Made by a program: the position numbers and the translations under genes. Of a DNA stretch of 35,876 nt, positions 16,371 through 25,089 are shown piece after piece. Source of the stretch: an uncultured Flavobacteriaceae bacterium (GTDB lineage: Bacteria; Bacteroidota; Bacteroidia; Flavobacteriales; Flavobacteriaceae); contig CALJFB010000038.1 of assembly GCA_938073895.1 (NCBI GenBank), forward strand, positions 1-35,876, read 5' to 3'. How positions within the stretch are numbered: position 1 is the stretch's first letter; each line of letters opens with the position of its first letter. The notes under the pieces are model-generated. The model was not told where the DNA came from, did not search any database, and was given only the letters and a program-made list of their open reading frames with translations.

Positions 16371-16934
16371 TTAAAACTTAAACACTTCATCTGGAGTTAC
16401 GCAATAATCTAATTTAATATCAGTTTCTAAAGCGTCTATTAATTCTGTTTCTGGTTTAAAAAACGATAAGCCAATTTTAATAACATCTAAGTTACATTCA
16501 GTTAAAAAACGGTCGTAAAAACCTTTACCATAACCAACTCTATTTCCTGTGGTATCGTAAGCTAAAAGCGGAATAAAAACCACCTCTATTTTAGAATTGT
16601 TTAGTTCTATACCATCAACTGGTTCTGGAATTCCGTAACTATTTAAGGCTATTTTAGTATTATCTTGAAGTAAAAAGCTCGTCATTTTAAACGATTTAAA
16701 ATCACTTTTAGAAATAATACAGTGCTTGTCTTTACCTTGTAATACGTGTAAAATATACTCGGTATTTATTTCTTTTTGATCTGTAATTGGTAAAAAAACA
16801 TGATAATAATCCTTATCCCAAATAGCTAATTGTAATAACTGATTGGCTATTGCAACACTATAAGCTTCTACATGATTCTTGGTTAAAGCCGCACGCTGAA
16901 TTTTGTAAGATTTACGTAAATTAGCTTTAGTCAT
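16371..16934 (-). CDS. 5-formyltetrahydrofolate cyclo-ligase
   Basis: This enzyme converts 5-formyl-THF to 5,10-methenyl-THF with ATP, returning the storage folate to one-carbon metabolism. The 187 residues match the family. Seen: basic N-terminal LRKSYKIQRAAL, the FLPITDQKEINT segment, PLLAYDTTGNRVGYGKGFYDRFL (with the signature GYGKGFYDR at 134-142), and a C-terminal region ending LDYCVTPDEVFKF. Its start overlaps the upstream AstE-like gene by 8 bases, so the two are translationally coupled. It converges with lspA. Confidence 0.93.
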   Translation of the reverse strand: MTKANLRKSYKIQRAALTKNHVEAYSVAIANQLLQLAIWDKDYYHVFLPITDQKEINTEYILHVLQGKDKHCIISKSDFKSFKMTSFLLQDNTKIALNSYGIPEPVDGIELNNSKIEVVFIPLLAYDTTGNRVGYGKGFYDRFLTECNLDVIKIGLSFFKPETELIDALETDIKLDYCVTPDEVFKF

Positions 16935-17904
16935 TTGTATCTTTTAATTTTGATGATACATGGAATAATGCATCACCTTGATAGACAATTGGTGTTTCGT
17001 TTACATTAATTAAATAACCTGCGTGATTGGATTTTATAGCATGATTAAGTTTTCCAAACGGATCTGTAATAAATCCTAAAATTTGACCTTTTTCTACATA
17101 CGAATTTACATTAAAAACCGATTTAAACATACCTGAATACTTAGCTCTAAGCCATTTACTTTCTTCTATAAAAACTGGCTTTTGAGCTAAAGGTACTTCG
17201 TGCGTATCTGCCAACATCTCTAAATGGTTTAAAAATCGCATAGAACCTTCTACACCAATTTTAGTAGTGTCTTTATCTATGTTTAAAGACTTTCCGCCTT
17301 CATATAAAATAACAGGAATATCTAAGTTATTACAAGCATTTCTAAAAGTCTTTTTTATGTTTTTTGAATACAAAACAAATGGAGCTCCAAAAATAGATGC
17401 AAATGCGTCGTGCTGAGAATTCCCAGGCTGTATTCTAATTTGAGCCGCATTAAAACGGTTTGCGCCACCGGTATGGAAATCTAATATATAATCTACTTTT
17501 GGAATAACCTCAGTCATTAAATGGTGAGCTACTCGGCCACCTAAAGAACCTGTTTTACTTCCAGGAAACATTCGGTTTAAATCTCTTCCGTCTGGAAACT
17601 CGCGTTGCAAATTTATAAATCCAAAAATATTAATAACTGGCATACAAATAATAGTACCAATTTTGGGTTTATTTATTCCTTTAGAAATTAACTGTCGAAC
17701 AATTTCTACACCATTAACCTCATCGCCATGAATTCCTGCTGTAAATAAAACCGTTGGACCAGGTTTTTTTGCTCTATGAATAATTACAGGAACATCTACC
17801 GTAGTATTTGTATGCAGTTTTGCAACACTAAATTTAGCTTCGGCAGATTCTCCTTTTTTAATAGATTTTCCAAGAATATTTAAAATACCATCTGGATATA
17901 ACAT
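16927..17904 (-). CDS. Succinylglutamate desuccinylase/aspartoacylase-like zinc deacylase
   Basis: A 325-residue member of the AstE/aspartoacylase (M14-like) zinc hydrolase family, which removes acyl groups from amino acids or related amides. Seen: zinc ligands H59 and E62 in GIHGDEVNGVE, third ligand H144 in LDFHTGG, the RDLNRMFPG substrate motif (107-115), and YEGGKS with a candidate catalytic Glu. The C-terminal part (from about 240) is a biotinyl-lipoyl-like beta domain (GYLINVNETPIVYQGDALFHV). No other arginine-catabolism gene is nearby; it is instead locked into an operon with a RimK-type ligase and a retropepsin-like protease. Its substrate may therefore be a glutamyl or other amino-acid conjugate (inference). 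Confidence 0.88.
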   Translation of the reverse strand: MLYPDGILNILGKSIKKGESAEAKFSVAKLHTNTTVDVPVIIHRAKKPGPTVLFTAGIHGDEVNGVEIVRQLISKGINKPKIGTIICMPVINIFGFINLQREFPDGRDLNRMFPGSKTGSLGGRVAHHLMTEVIPKVDYILDFHTGGANRFNAAQIRIQPGNSQHDAFASIFGAPFVLYSKNIKKTFRNACNNLDIPVILYEGGKSLNIDKDTTKIGVEGSMRFLNHLEMLADTHEVPLAQKPVFIEESKWLRAKYSGMFKSVFNVNSYVEKGQILGFITDPFGKLNHAIKSNHAGYLINVNETPIVYQGDALFHVSSKLKDTND

Positions 17905-17907
17905 AAA

Positions 17908-18786
17908 TTAAGCCTTAGTATTGCGTTCTATAAAATTAATAAGATTTCTAGCTATATTTTTACCTGTAGCTTTTTCTATACCTTCTAATCCTGGGGTAGA
18001 ATTAACTTCTAATAATAGTGGTCCACGTTCAGATTGTAGCATATCTACACCACAAACCGGAAGTTTTAAAGCTTTAGCAGCACTCATTGCTAATTTTAAT
18101 TCTGCGTCGTCTAATTTAATAATGTTAGCAGATCCGCCTCTATGTAAATTAGATCTAAATTCGCCTTCTTTTCCTTGGCGTTTCATTGCGCCAACAACTT
18201 GTCCATCTACTACTAAAGCACGTAAATCTGCACCTTTAGCCTCTTTAATAAATTCTTGTACAATTACTCTTGCTTGTAAACCATTAAAGGCTTCTAAAAC
18301 AGACTCTGCAGCACTTTTAGTTTCGGCTAAAACTACACCTAAACCTTGAGTTCCTTCTAGTAATTTAATAATAACTGGTGCGCCACCAACATGTTCTATA
18401 ACTTCGCGCGCATCTCTAGAGTAATTTGTAAAAACGGTTTTTGGCATACCAATACCTTGTTTACTTAAACGCTGTAAACTTTTTAATTTATCTCTTGAAT
18501 TTAAAATGGCATCACTAGTAACTGTTGTAAAAACATTCATCATTTCAAATTGTCTAACTACAGCGCAACCGTAAAAGGTAACCGAAGCACCAATTCTAGG
18601 AATTACAGCATCTACATAATCTAAATGTCTGTCTTTGTAAAATATAGTTGGCTTTTCTTTTTCAATTATAATATCACATTGTAAAGGATCTATAACTTCT
18701 ACTTTGTGCCCAGATTTTTCCGCTTCTTCAATAATACGGTTGGTTGAGTACAAATTCGCATTACGTGATAAAATTACAATATTCAT
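17908..18786 (-). CDS. rimK: RimK-type ATP-grasp ligase
   Basis: RimK-family enzymes use ATP to add amino acids, classically glutamate to the C-terminus of ribosomal protein S6. The 292 residues are the usual size. Seen: the N-terminal pre-ATP-grasp domain (MNIVILSRN), [17 protein letters not shown] with ATP-binding K141 and the glycine loop, [26 protein letters not shown], and the metal-binding end [14 protein letters not shown] (E260, N262). Its ATG shares one base with the stop of the upstream protease gene (TAATG), and the deacylase follows after 3 bases. The real substrate here could be S6 or another protein or small molecule. Confidence 0.92.
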   Translation of the reverse strand: MNIVILSRNANLYSTNRIIEEAEKSGHKVEVIDPLQCDIIIEKEKPTIFYKDRHLDYVDAVIPRIGASVTFYGCAVVRQFEMMNVFTTVTSDAILNSRDKLKSLQRLSKQGIGMPKTVFTNYSRDAREVIEHVGGAPVIIKLLEGTQGLGVVLAETKSAAESVLEAFNGLQARVIVQEFIKEAKGADLRALVVDGQVVGAMKRQGKEGEFRSNLHRGGSANIIKLDDAELKLAMSAAKALKLPVCGVDMLQSERGPLLLEVNSTPGLEGIEKATGKNIARNLINFIERNTKA

Positions 18787-19208
18787 TATTTTTTTTGTTT
18801 AAATGATTCGTTTTCAAGGTCTACATCTACTAAGAATTTTTTCTTGAGAAACTGACGACCAATTAGCACGGGAAACTTCATATCGTCTCGTGTACTTAGA
18901 GTTAAATTTATTTTATATGATTTTCCGAAGAAAATAATAGTAGTTTTAATCTTGTAACGGTTTTCTACTTGTCCGTTACTACTTTTTACATCGGCAAAGG
19001 TAAAGGTTTTAAAAACCACTTCTTTACCATTAAAATTTGGATGTCCTTTACTATAAAATTTACAACGAAGTGACTTGCCATCTTCAATAATTTTAGAACA
19101 ATGTATAGAACTTGTGTAAGCACCAGTATCTATTTTACAAGTAACTTCTTTTAAGTCTAATTCAGGAAAATCTAAGCAATCTTCTCTGCCAATCGTTTTT
19201 TTACCCAT
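18786..19208 (-). CDS. Retropepsin-like ATP-dependent zinc protease family protein (RimB-like)
   Basis: A 140-residue protein of the family PF05618 (putative ATP-dependent zinc protease), which has a retropepsin-like fold. The catalytic-type triad D27-T-G-A is seen in [14 protein letters not shown], and the ending [18 protein letters not shown] is the matching second half of the fold. In Pseudomonas, proteins of this family (RimB) work next to RimK; here it is the first gene of the operon and shares one base with rimK. It may trim what the ligase adds. The ATG at 19208 follows a plausible -7 element. Function is inferred from family and context. Confidence 0.88.
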   Translation of the reverse strand: MGKKTIGREDCLDFPELDLKEVTCKIDTGAYTSSIHCSKIIEDGKSLRCKFYSKGHPNFNGKEVVFKTFTFADVKSSNGQVENRYKIKTTIIFFGKSYKINLTLSTRDDMKFPVLIGRQFLKKKFLVDVDLENESFKQKK

Positions 19209-19257
19209 AAAAATGATTTCGAAAATGAATATAACTATTCTTTAAATTAAAGCTTAA

Positions 19258-19265
19258 CAAATTTA
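19258..19265 (-). promoter_or_regulatory. Candidate -7 element for the protease/rimK operon
   Basis: The minus strand reads TAAATTTG, an exact match to TAnnTTTG, about 50 bases before the ATG at 19208. No clear -33 TTG. Confidence 0.4.
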
Positions 19266-19320
19266 TACTAATTTTAACTATTTGAAAGTAATTTTTAAAG
19301 TTAAGCTGAAATTAAATTTT

Positions 19321-19328
19321 TACCTTTG
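19321..19328 (+). promoter_or_regulatory. Candidate -7 element for uvrC
   Basis: TACCTTTG matches TAnnTTTG and lies 46 bases before the uvrC ATG. A TTA 17 bases upstream could be a weak -33 element. Confidence 0.45.
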
Positions 19329-19374
19329 AGAAACTAACATTGTAGATTAAAATTATTAAGATTAACACCTAAAA

Positions 19375-21165
19375 ATGACTCCAGAATTAGAACTTCAACT
19401 AAAAACACTACCTAACTCGCCTGGAGTTTATCAATATTTCGATAAAAACGATGTAATTATTTACGTTGGGAAAGCTAAAAACCTTAAAAAACGAGTTAGC
19501 TCTTATTTTACAAAAACTCACGATAGTGGTAAAACCAGAGTTTTAGTTAGTAAAATAACATATCTAAAACACATTGTAGTAGAAACCGAAACCGATGCGC
19601 TTTTACTAGAAAACAATCTTATAAAAAAACTAAAGCCTCGTTATAATGTTTTGCTAAAAGACGATAAAACGTACCCTTGGATTTGCATTAAAAAAGAGCG
19701 TTTTCCACGTGTGTTTTCTACAAGACGTCTTATAAAAGATGGTAGCGAGTATTTTGGTCCTTATACAAGTTCTAAAACTGTAAGTACGCTTTTAGATTTA
19801 ATAAAAGGATTGTATCAACTAAGAACATGTAAATTTGATTTAGCTTCCGAAAAAGTAAATACCGGAAAATACAAAGTCTGTCTAGAATATCATTTAGGAA
19901 ACTGTAAAGGTGCTTGCGAAGCCTTAGAAACAGAACAAGGTTATCAAGAAAATATTACAGCCATACGCGAAATTTTAAAAGGAAACTTTAAAGACTCATT
20001 AGGCAATTTTAAAAGTCAAATGAAATATTTAGCAGAACAAATGGAATTTGAAGCTGCACAAAGAATTAAAGAGAAAATATATATATTAGAAAATTACCAA
20101 TCAAAATCTACTATTATAAATCCTAAAATTAGTAATGTAGATGTGTTTAGTATTGTTAGCGACGACAGTTTTGGTTATGTTAATTTCTTACAGATTTCTT
20201 ACGGTTCTATAATTCGTTCTCATACATTAGAAATTAAAAAAAAATTAGAGGAAACAGATTTAGAGTTATTAGAATTAGCCATAATAGAATTACGCGAACG
20301 TTTTAATAGTAATTCTAAAGAAATTTATGTGCCTTTTAACGTTGAAGTTGGAGAAAACATAAAGGTAAGTTTACCGCAATTAGGCGATAAAAAACGCATT
20401 TTAGATTTATCTATTAGAAACGCTAAATATTATAGGTTAGAACGTTTTAAACAAGTAAAAATTACGGATCCAGACAGACATGCCAATAGAATTATGGCGC
20501 AAATGAAAACCGATTTACGCTTGCAAAAAGAACCAAGACATATAGAATGTTTTGATAACTCCAACATACAAGGTACTAATCCTGTTGCCGCTTGTGTAGT
20601 TTTTAAAGATGGAAAACCAAGTAAAAAAGAATACAGAAATTTTAATATAAAAACAGTTATTGGACCAGACGATTTTGCCTCTATGGAAGAAGTGGTCTTT
20701 AGACGCTATAAACGGTTATTGGAAGAAGAGAAACCACTACCACAACTTATAATTATTGATGGAGGTAAAGGACAATTATCGTCTGCCTTAAAAAGTTTAG
20801 ACCTGCTCGGTTTACGTGGAAAAATCGCGATTATCGGAATTGCAAAGCGTTTGGAAGAATTATTTTATCCAGATGATCCAATTCCATTATATTTAGATAA
20901 AAAAAGTGAAACGCTTAAAATAATACAGCAATTAAGAAATGAAGCACACAGGTTTGGAATAGAACACCATAGAAATAGAAGAAGTAAAGGTGCATTAGTT
21001 GCAGAAATGGAATCCATTCCTGGGATAGGTGAAAAAACTATTGTAGACTTAATGAAAGTCTTTAAATCAAATAAAAGAATTTCAAATGCTAAACTAGACG
21101 AGCTAGAAGCAGTTGTTGGACTAGCAAGAGCACAAAAAGTATATCAGTATTTTCATAAAGAATAA
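19375..21165 (+). CDS. uvrC: Excinuclease ABC subunit C
   Basis: UvrC makes the two incisions in nucleotide excision repair, working with UvrB. The 596 residues show: the GIY-YIG nuclease domain at the N-terminus (SPGVYQYFDKNDVIIYVGKAKNLKKRV), a cysteine cluster (CKFDL, CLEYHLGNCKGAC), the UvrB-binding helix (MEFEAAQRIKEKI), the RNase H-like second nuclease domain (HIECFDNSNIQGTNPVAACVVF and LIIIDGGKGQLSSA), and a C-terminal helix-hairpin-helix domain (MESIPGIGEKTIVDLMKVF). It is divergent from the protease/rimK operon and directly abuts the patatin gene. Identification is certain. Confidence 0.98.
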   Translation: MTPELELQLKTLPNSPGVYQYFDKNDVIIYVGKAKNLKKRVSSYFTKTHDSGKTRVLVSKITYLKHIVVETETDALLLENNLIKKLKPRYNVLLKDDKTYPWICIKKERFPRVFSTRRLIKDGSEYFGPYTSSKTVSTLLDLIKGLYQLRTCKFDLASEKVNTGKYKVCLEYHLGNCKGACEALETEQGYQENITAIREILKGNFKDSLGNFKSQMKYLAEQMEFEAAQRIKEKIYILENYQSKSTIINPKISNVDVFSIVSDDSFGYVNFLQISYGSIIRSHTLEIKKKLEETDLELLELAIIELRERFNSNSKEIYVPFNVEVGENIKVSLPQLGDKKRILDLSIRNAKYYRLERFKQVKITDPDRHANRIMAQMKTDLRLQKEPRHIECFDNSNIQGTNPVAACVVFKDGKPSKKEYRNFNIKTVIGPDDFASMEEVVFRRYKRLLEEEKPLPQLIIIDGGKGQLSSALKSLDLLGLRGKIAIIGIAKRLEELFYPDDPIPLYLDKKSETLKIIQQLRNEAHRFGIEHHRNRRSKGALVAEMESIPGIGEKTIVDLMKVFKSNKRISNAKLDELEAVVGLARAQKVYQYFHKE

Positions 21166-23388
21166 ATGAAAAAAAAAATAGCCTTATTACTATTAGTTCT
21201 AAGTTTTACACTAGGTAATGCTCAGAATAATATGCCTAAATCTAAAAAAATTGGTTTAGTTCTAAGTGGTGGAGGCGCAAAAGGTTTTGCTCATATTGGC
21301 GTATTAAAAGTAATAGATAGTTTAGGTATAAAGATTGATTATGTTGCTGGTACAAGTATGGGCGCTGTAATTGGATCGCTTTATGCATCTGGTTACTCAG
21401 GAAAACAATTAGATTCTATTTTTAAAAATATAAATTTCGAGAATCTTATTACAGACAACATTCCTAGAGAATCTAAAACGACTTATGAGAGAGAAAACTC
21501 AGAAAAATACGCCATAACATTACCTTTCAATAACTTTAAATTAAAGTTACCATCTGCCTTATCTCGCGGACAAAACACCTTCGATTTATTAACAAAATTA
21601 ATGTTACCGCATTGTAACCAAACAGACTTCTCTAAATTACCAATTCCTTTTTTCTGTATTGCAACCAATATAGAAAATGGTGCGCAAGTTATGTTAGATT
21701 CGGGTAACTTACCACAAGCCGTAAGAGCAAGTAGCTCTTTGCCGTCTCTTTTTCAACCTGTACTAATAAACAACAAACTTCTTATAGATGGCGGCGTAGT
21801 AAATAATTACCCCATAGATGAGCTAAGAGCAAAAGGAATGGATATTATAATTGGCGTAGACGTTCAAGATGGACTAGCTAATAGAGCAAATTTATTGTCT
21901 GCTCCAGAAATTCTTTTTCAAATTAATAATTTCAGGACTATTAACGATATGAAAATTAAGTCCAAACAGACAGATATTTATATAAAACCAGATATTACAA
22001 AATATAATATTGTATCCTTTAACGATGGAACTAAAATTATTAAAGAAGGTAAAAAAGCGGCATTAAAAAAACAAAACCAACTTCTTAAATTAAAACAAAA
22101 TAAACCAATAACATTTATTAATGTTAATAATTTACCAGACAGTTTAAATATTAAAAACATAATTATATCTGGGAAAGAGAATTACACAACGTCTTACATT
22201 AGAAGTAAACTAAAGTTAGAACAAAACTCTAAAGTTACTTTTAGTAAGTTTAATAAAGGCACAAATAATTTAATTGCAACAAATAACTTTGATAGCTTTT
22301 TCTACGAATTTAAAAAAAATCAAGATGGGTATAATTTATTTGTAAATACTACAGCAACAAAAAAAACAGCTTTATTACGTTTAGCTGTTCATTACGATGG
22401 ATTATACGAAACAGCTTTACTGGTAAATCTAACTAAAAAAAAGCTCTTATTTAAAAACGATATTGTGGCATTAGATCTAATTTTTGGAGATAACATTAGG
22501 TATAATTTTAACTATTTTATAGACAAAGGAGTTTACTGGAGTGTTGGTGTAAACTCTAGATATAACGAATTTGAACAAGGTATTAGAGCAGAAAACTTAC
22601 TAAGTTCCCAACAATTAGCAACTACAAATGTAAATAGACTAAACATAAAATATAGCGACTTAAGTAACCAAGTTTTTGTACAAACACAGTTTCGTAGAAA
22701 CTTTCCGTTTAGATTAGGGCTAGAACACAAAAAACTAGAAGTAAATACAAAAACTATAGTTTCAAATAATTCTGAAGGAAAAACAACATTCGATAATAGT
22801 AATATATATAGTGCTTTTGGGCAGATAAGCTATGATACATTCGATAATTTATTTTTTCCAAACAAAGGCGTTCTATTTGAAGCAAAAGCAAACTATTACG
22901 CCTTTTCATCAGATTATAACAATAATTTTAGTCCATTTTCAATATATAGTGGATCGTTAAGCTACGCCATATCTCCCACAAATAAGTTATCTCTAAAATT
23001 TGGAGCTTCGGCAGGTCTGTCTGTAAACCGAGAAAGTAACGAATCTTTAAATTTTGTTCTAGGTGGTTATGGAAATAACTTTATAAACAACTTTAAATCC
23101 TTTTATGGTTATAACTACCTAACCATTGGTGCAGACAGCTTTATAAAAGGAAATATAGATTTAGATTACGAAGTTTTTAAAAAAAATCACTTAGTCTTTT
23201 CTGCAAACTATGCCAACGTAGAAAATAATTTATTTAAAACAAACCATTGGCTTAGCGTCCCAAAATATACAGGTTATGCATTTGGTTACGGTTACGATTC
23301 TTTTCTGGGTCCAATAGAAATTAAATACACCTATTCTCCAGACCATCGGGAACATTACTGGCTTTTTAATGTAGGCTATTGGTTTTAG
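21166..23388 (+). CDS. Patatin-like phospholipase fused to an outer-membrane barrel (type Vd autotransporter-like)
   Basis: The 740-residue protein starts with a signal peptide (to about residue 20). The patatin domain follows: oxyanion GGGAKGFAHIG (35-45), nucleophile elbow G62-T-S64-M-G66, and D208-G-G, giving the Ser64/Asp208 dyad. Around 320-380 is a POTRA-like segment (INVNNLPDSLNIKNIIISGKENYTTSYIRSKL). From about 390 to the end are repeated amphipathic strands of an Omp85-type barrel, ending in the aromatic WLFNVGYWF. This layout matches PlpD-type (type Vd) secreted lipases. It starts directly after the uvrC stop. Lipase activity at the cell surface is inferred; the dyad is intact. Confidence 0.92.
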   Translation: MKKKIALLLLVLSFTLGNAQNNMPKSKKIGLVLSGGGAKGFAHIGVLKVIDSLGIKIDYVAGTSMGAVIGSLYASGYSGKQLDSIFKNINFENLITDNIPRESKTTYERENSEKYAITLPFNNFKLKLPSALSRGQNTFDLLTKLMLPHCNQTDFSKLPIPFFCIATNIENGAQVMLDSGNLPQAVRASSSLPSLFQPVLINNKLLIDGGVVNNYPIDELRAKGMDIIIGVDVQDGLANRANLLSAPEILFQINNFRTINDMKIKSKQTDIYIKPDITKYNIVSFNDGTKIIKEGKKAALKKQNQLLKLKQNKPITFINVNNLPDSLNIKNIIISGKENYTTSYIRSKLKLEQNSKVTFSKFNKGTNNLIATNNFDSFFYEFKKNQDGYNLFVNTTATKKTALLRLAVHYDGLYETALLVNLTKKKLLFKNDIVALDLIFGDNIRYNFNYFIDKGVYWSVGVNSRYNEFEQGIRAENLLSSQQLATTNVNRLNIKYSDLSNQVFVQTQFRRNFPFRLGLEHKKLEVNTKTIVSNNSEGKTTFDNSNIYSAFGQISYDTFDNLFFPNKGVLFEAKANYYAFSSDYNNNFSPFSIYSGSLSYAISPTNKLSLKFGASAGLSVNRESNESLNFVLGGYGNNFINNFKSFYGYNYLTIGADSFIKGNIDLDYEVFKKNHLVFSANYANVENNLFKTNHWLSVPKYTGYAFGYGYDSFLGPIEIKYTYSPDHREHYWLFNVGYWF

Positions 23389-23686
23389 TATTTAATTAAT
23401 TATAAAACCAAAAAACAAGAGCTTAAAGTCTTACTTTTTAAAATTTTAAAAAGCATATCCAAGTAAATTTAAATTTGGTTATTAATAAACTTGAAATGAT
23501 TCTTTGTTAATAAAAAGCCTAGTTACAGACATAGCTAACACGCTATTTAATGTTGAAGTGTTTAGAAAAAGTAAACAGATTTAATCAATCACTTATATGT
23601 TTATATGTTGTCATACAAATTTTTCAATGGCTAAGACAAAAATAAGGTTTTATAAACTGCAAAAAAATCACGATATTTGTAAGACT
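23389..23686. other. AT-rich noncoding gap with a 20-bp palindrome
   Basis: No gene is seen in this part. At 23434-23453 there is a perfect 20-bp palindrome made of A/T runs with C and G at its ends, which could act as a weak bidirectional terminator for the uvrC-patatin transcript. The rest shows no repeats or promoter of note until the small reading frame at 23687. Confidence 0.35.
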
Positions 23687-23752
23687 ATGAAACAATTTTG
23701 GCAAAATCTTTTAAGTCATCTTAAATTTCTTATCAAAAGAAACCCAGAATAA
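23687..23752 (+). CDS. Possible 21-residue small protein
   Basis: An ATG-to-TAA frame encodes MKQFWQNLLSHLKFLIKRNP followed by Glu. It has an amphipathic, basic helix-like pattern (W5, L8, L9, L12, F14, L15, I16 against Lys and Arg), as seen in small membrane-associated peptides. Eight bases upstream is GATATTTG, one mismatch from the TAnnTTTG promoter element (23672-23679). The surroundings have no other gene. Such a short frame can occur by chance; conservation is needed to accept it. Confidence 0.3.
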   Translation: MKQFWQNLLSHLKFLIKRNPE

Positions 23753-23815
23753 TATTAGCCTATTTATATGGCTTTAAACATTCATTTCACTATTAATTAT
23801 TCAATTTGAAAACAT

Positions 23816-24976
23816 ATGCCTTTTTATCATAAACTAGGTGAAATTCCACCAAAAAGACACACACAATTTCGTAAAGAAGATGGTAGCTTATATTACGAAC
23901 AATTATTTGGAACTGTAGGTTTTGATGGGATGTCAACAAACTCATATCACGAACAAAGACCAACTCAAGTAAAAGAAATAAGAAACCAATACTCTATTGC
24001 ACCAAAAATTGCAAAAGAAAATAATATACAGTCTTACAGATTAAGAGGTTTTCAAGTAAAACCAGAAAACGATTATCTAGAAAGTAGAAAAATTGTATTA
24101 ACAAATTCCGATTGTCACATTGCCTTAGCAGCACCTAAAAAATCTACAACCGAATATTTTTATAAAAATACAGATTCGGACGAAATGATTTTTATCCACA
24201 AAGGAACCGGAAAACTAAGAACCATATACGGAAATTTAGATTTTAAATACGGTGATTATTTAATAATACCAAGAGGTATTATTTACAAAATAGATTTCGA
24301 CACAGAAGATAATAGATTATTTATTGTAGAATCTCACGCACCAATTTATACACCAAAACAATACCGTAATTGGTTTGGACAATTATTAGAACATTCGCCA
24401 TATTGCGAACGTGATATTAGACGTCCATACGAGTTAGAAACAAATAACGAAAAAGGAGAATTTATTATTAAAGTAAAAAAGAAAGACGAAATTTTCGATA
24501 TGGTTTATGCCTCGCATCCTTTTGATGTAGTAGGTTACGATGGATTTAATTATCCATATGCATTATCTATACACGATTTTGAACCAATAACAGGAAGAAT
24601 TCACTTGCCTCCACCAATACATCAAACGTTCGAAACTTCGGCCTTTGTAATTTGCTCTTTTGTCCCAAGACTTTACGACTATCACCCATTATCAATTCCA
24701 GCACCATACAATCATAGTAATATAGACGCAGACGAAGTGCTTTACTACGTAGATGGCGATTTTATGTCTAGAAACGACATAGAAGTAGGACATATATCTT
24801 TACATCCAGCAGGAATTGCTCACGGACCACATCCAGGAGCAGCAGAACGCAGTATTGGAAAAAAACAAACCGAAGAATTAGCAGTTATGGTAGATACCTT
24901 TAAACCACTAATGGTTACCGAAGAAGCTATGAAAATTGCCGATGAAGATTATTTTAAATCATGGTTAGAGCATTAA
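23816..24976 (+). CDS. hmgA: Homogentisate 1,2-dioxygenase
   Basis: HmgA opens the ring of homogentisate to maleylacetoacetate in tyrosine and phenylalanine breakdown. At 386 residues it is shorter than the human-type enzyme (about 445). Seen: the N-terminal MPFYHKLGEIPPKRHTQFR, a first cupin (GTGKLRTIYGNLDFKYGDYLIIPRG), and the iron-site part PAPYNHSNIDADEVLYYVDGDF followed by HISLHPAGIAHGPHPG. The likely iron ligands are H300, E307 and H336, by alignment from memory with the human H335/E341/H371. hppD, which makes its substrate, follows after 113 bases in the same direction. Confidence 0.95.
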   Translation: MPFYHKLGEIPPKRHTQFRKEDGSLYYEQLFGTVGFDGMSTNSYHEQRPTQVKEIRNQYSIAPKIAKENNIQSYRLRGFQVKPENDYLESRKIVLTNSDCHIALAAPKKSTTEYFYKNTDSDEMIFIHKGTGKLRTIYGNLDFKYGDYLIIPRGIIYKIDFDTEDNRLFIVESHAPIYTPKQYRNWFGQLLEHSPYCERDIRRPYELETNNEKGEFIIKVKKKDEIFDMVYASHPFDVVGYDGFNYPYALSIHDFEPITGRIHLPPPIHQTFETSAFVICSFVPRLYDYHPLSIPAPYNHSNIDADEVLYYVDGDFMSRNDIEVGHISLHPAGIAHGPHPGAAERSIGKKQTEELAVMVDTFKPLMVTEEAMKIADEDYFKSWLEH

Positions 24977-25089
24977 ATCAATTTAAAAATTAGCTAACTT
25001 GATTATCTAAACAATTTACAATTATTAAAGAAAATAAGTAGGGTTTTAAAAGGTTCTACAATCTATTTTCTCTATTAAAAAAACACAAA

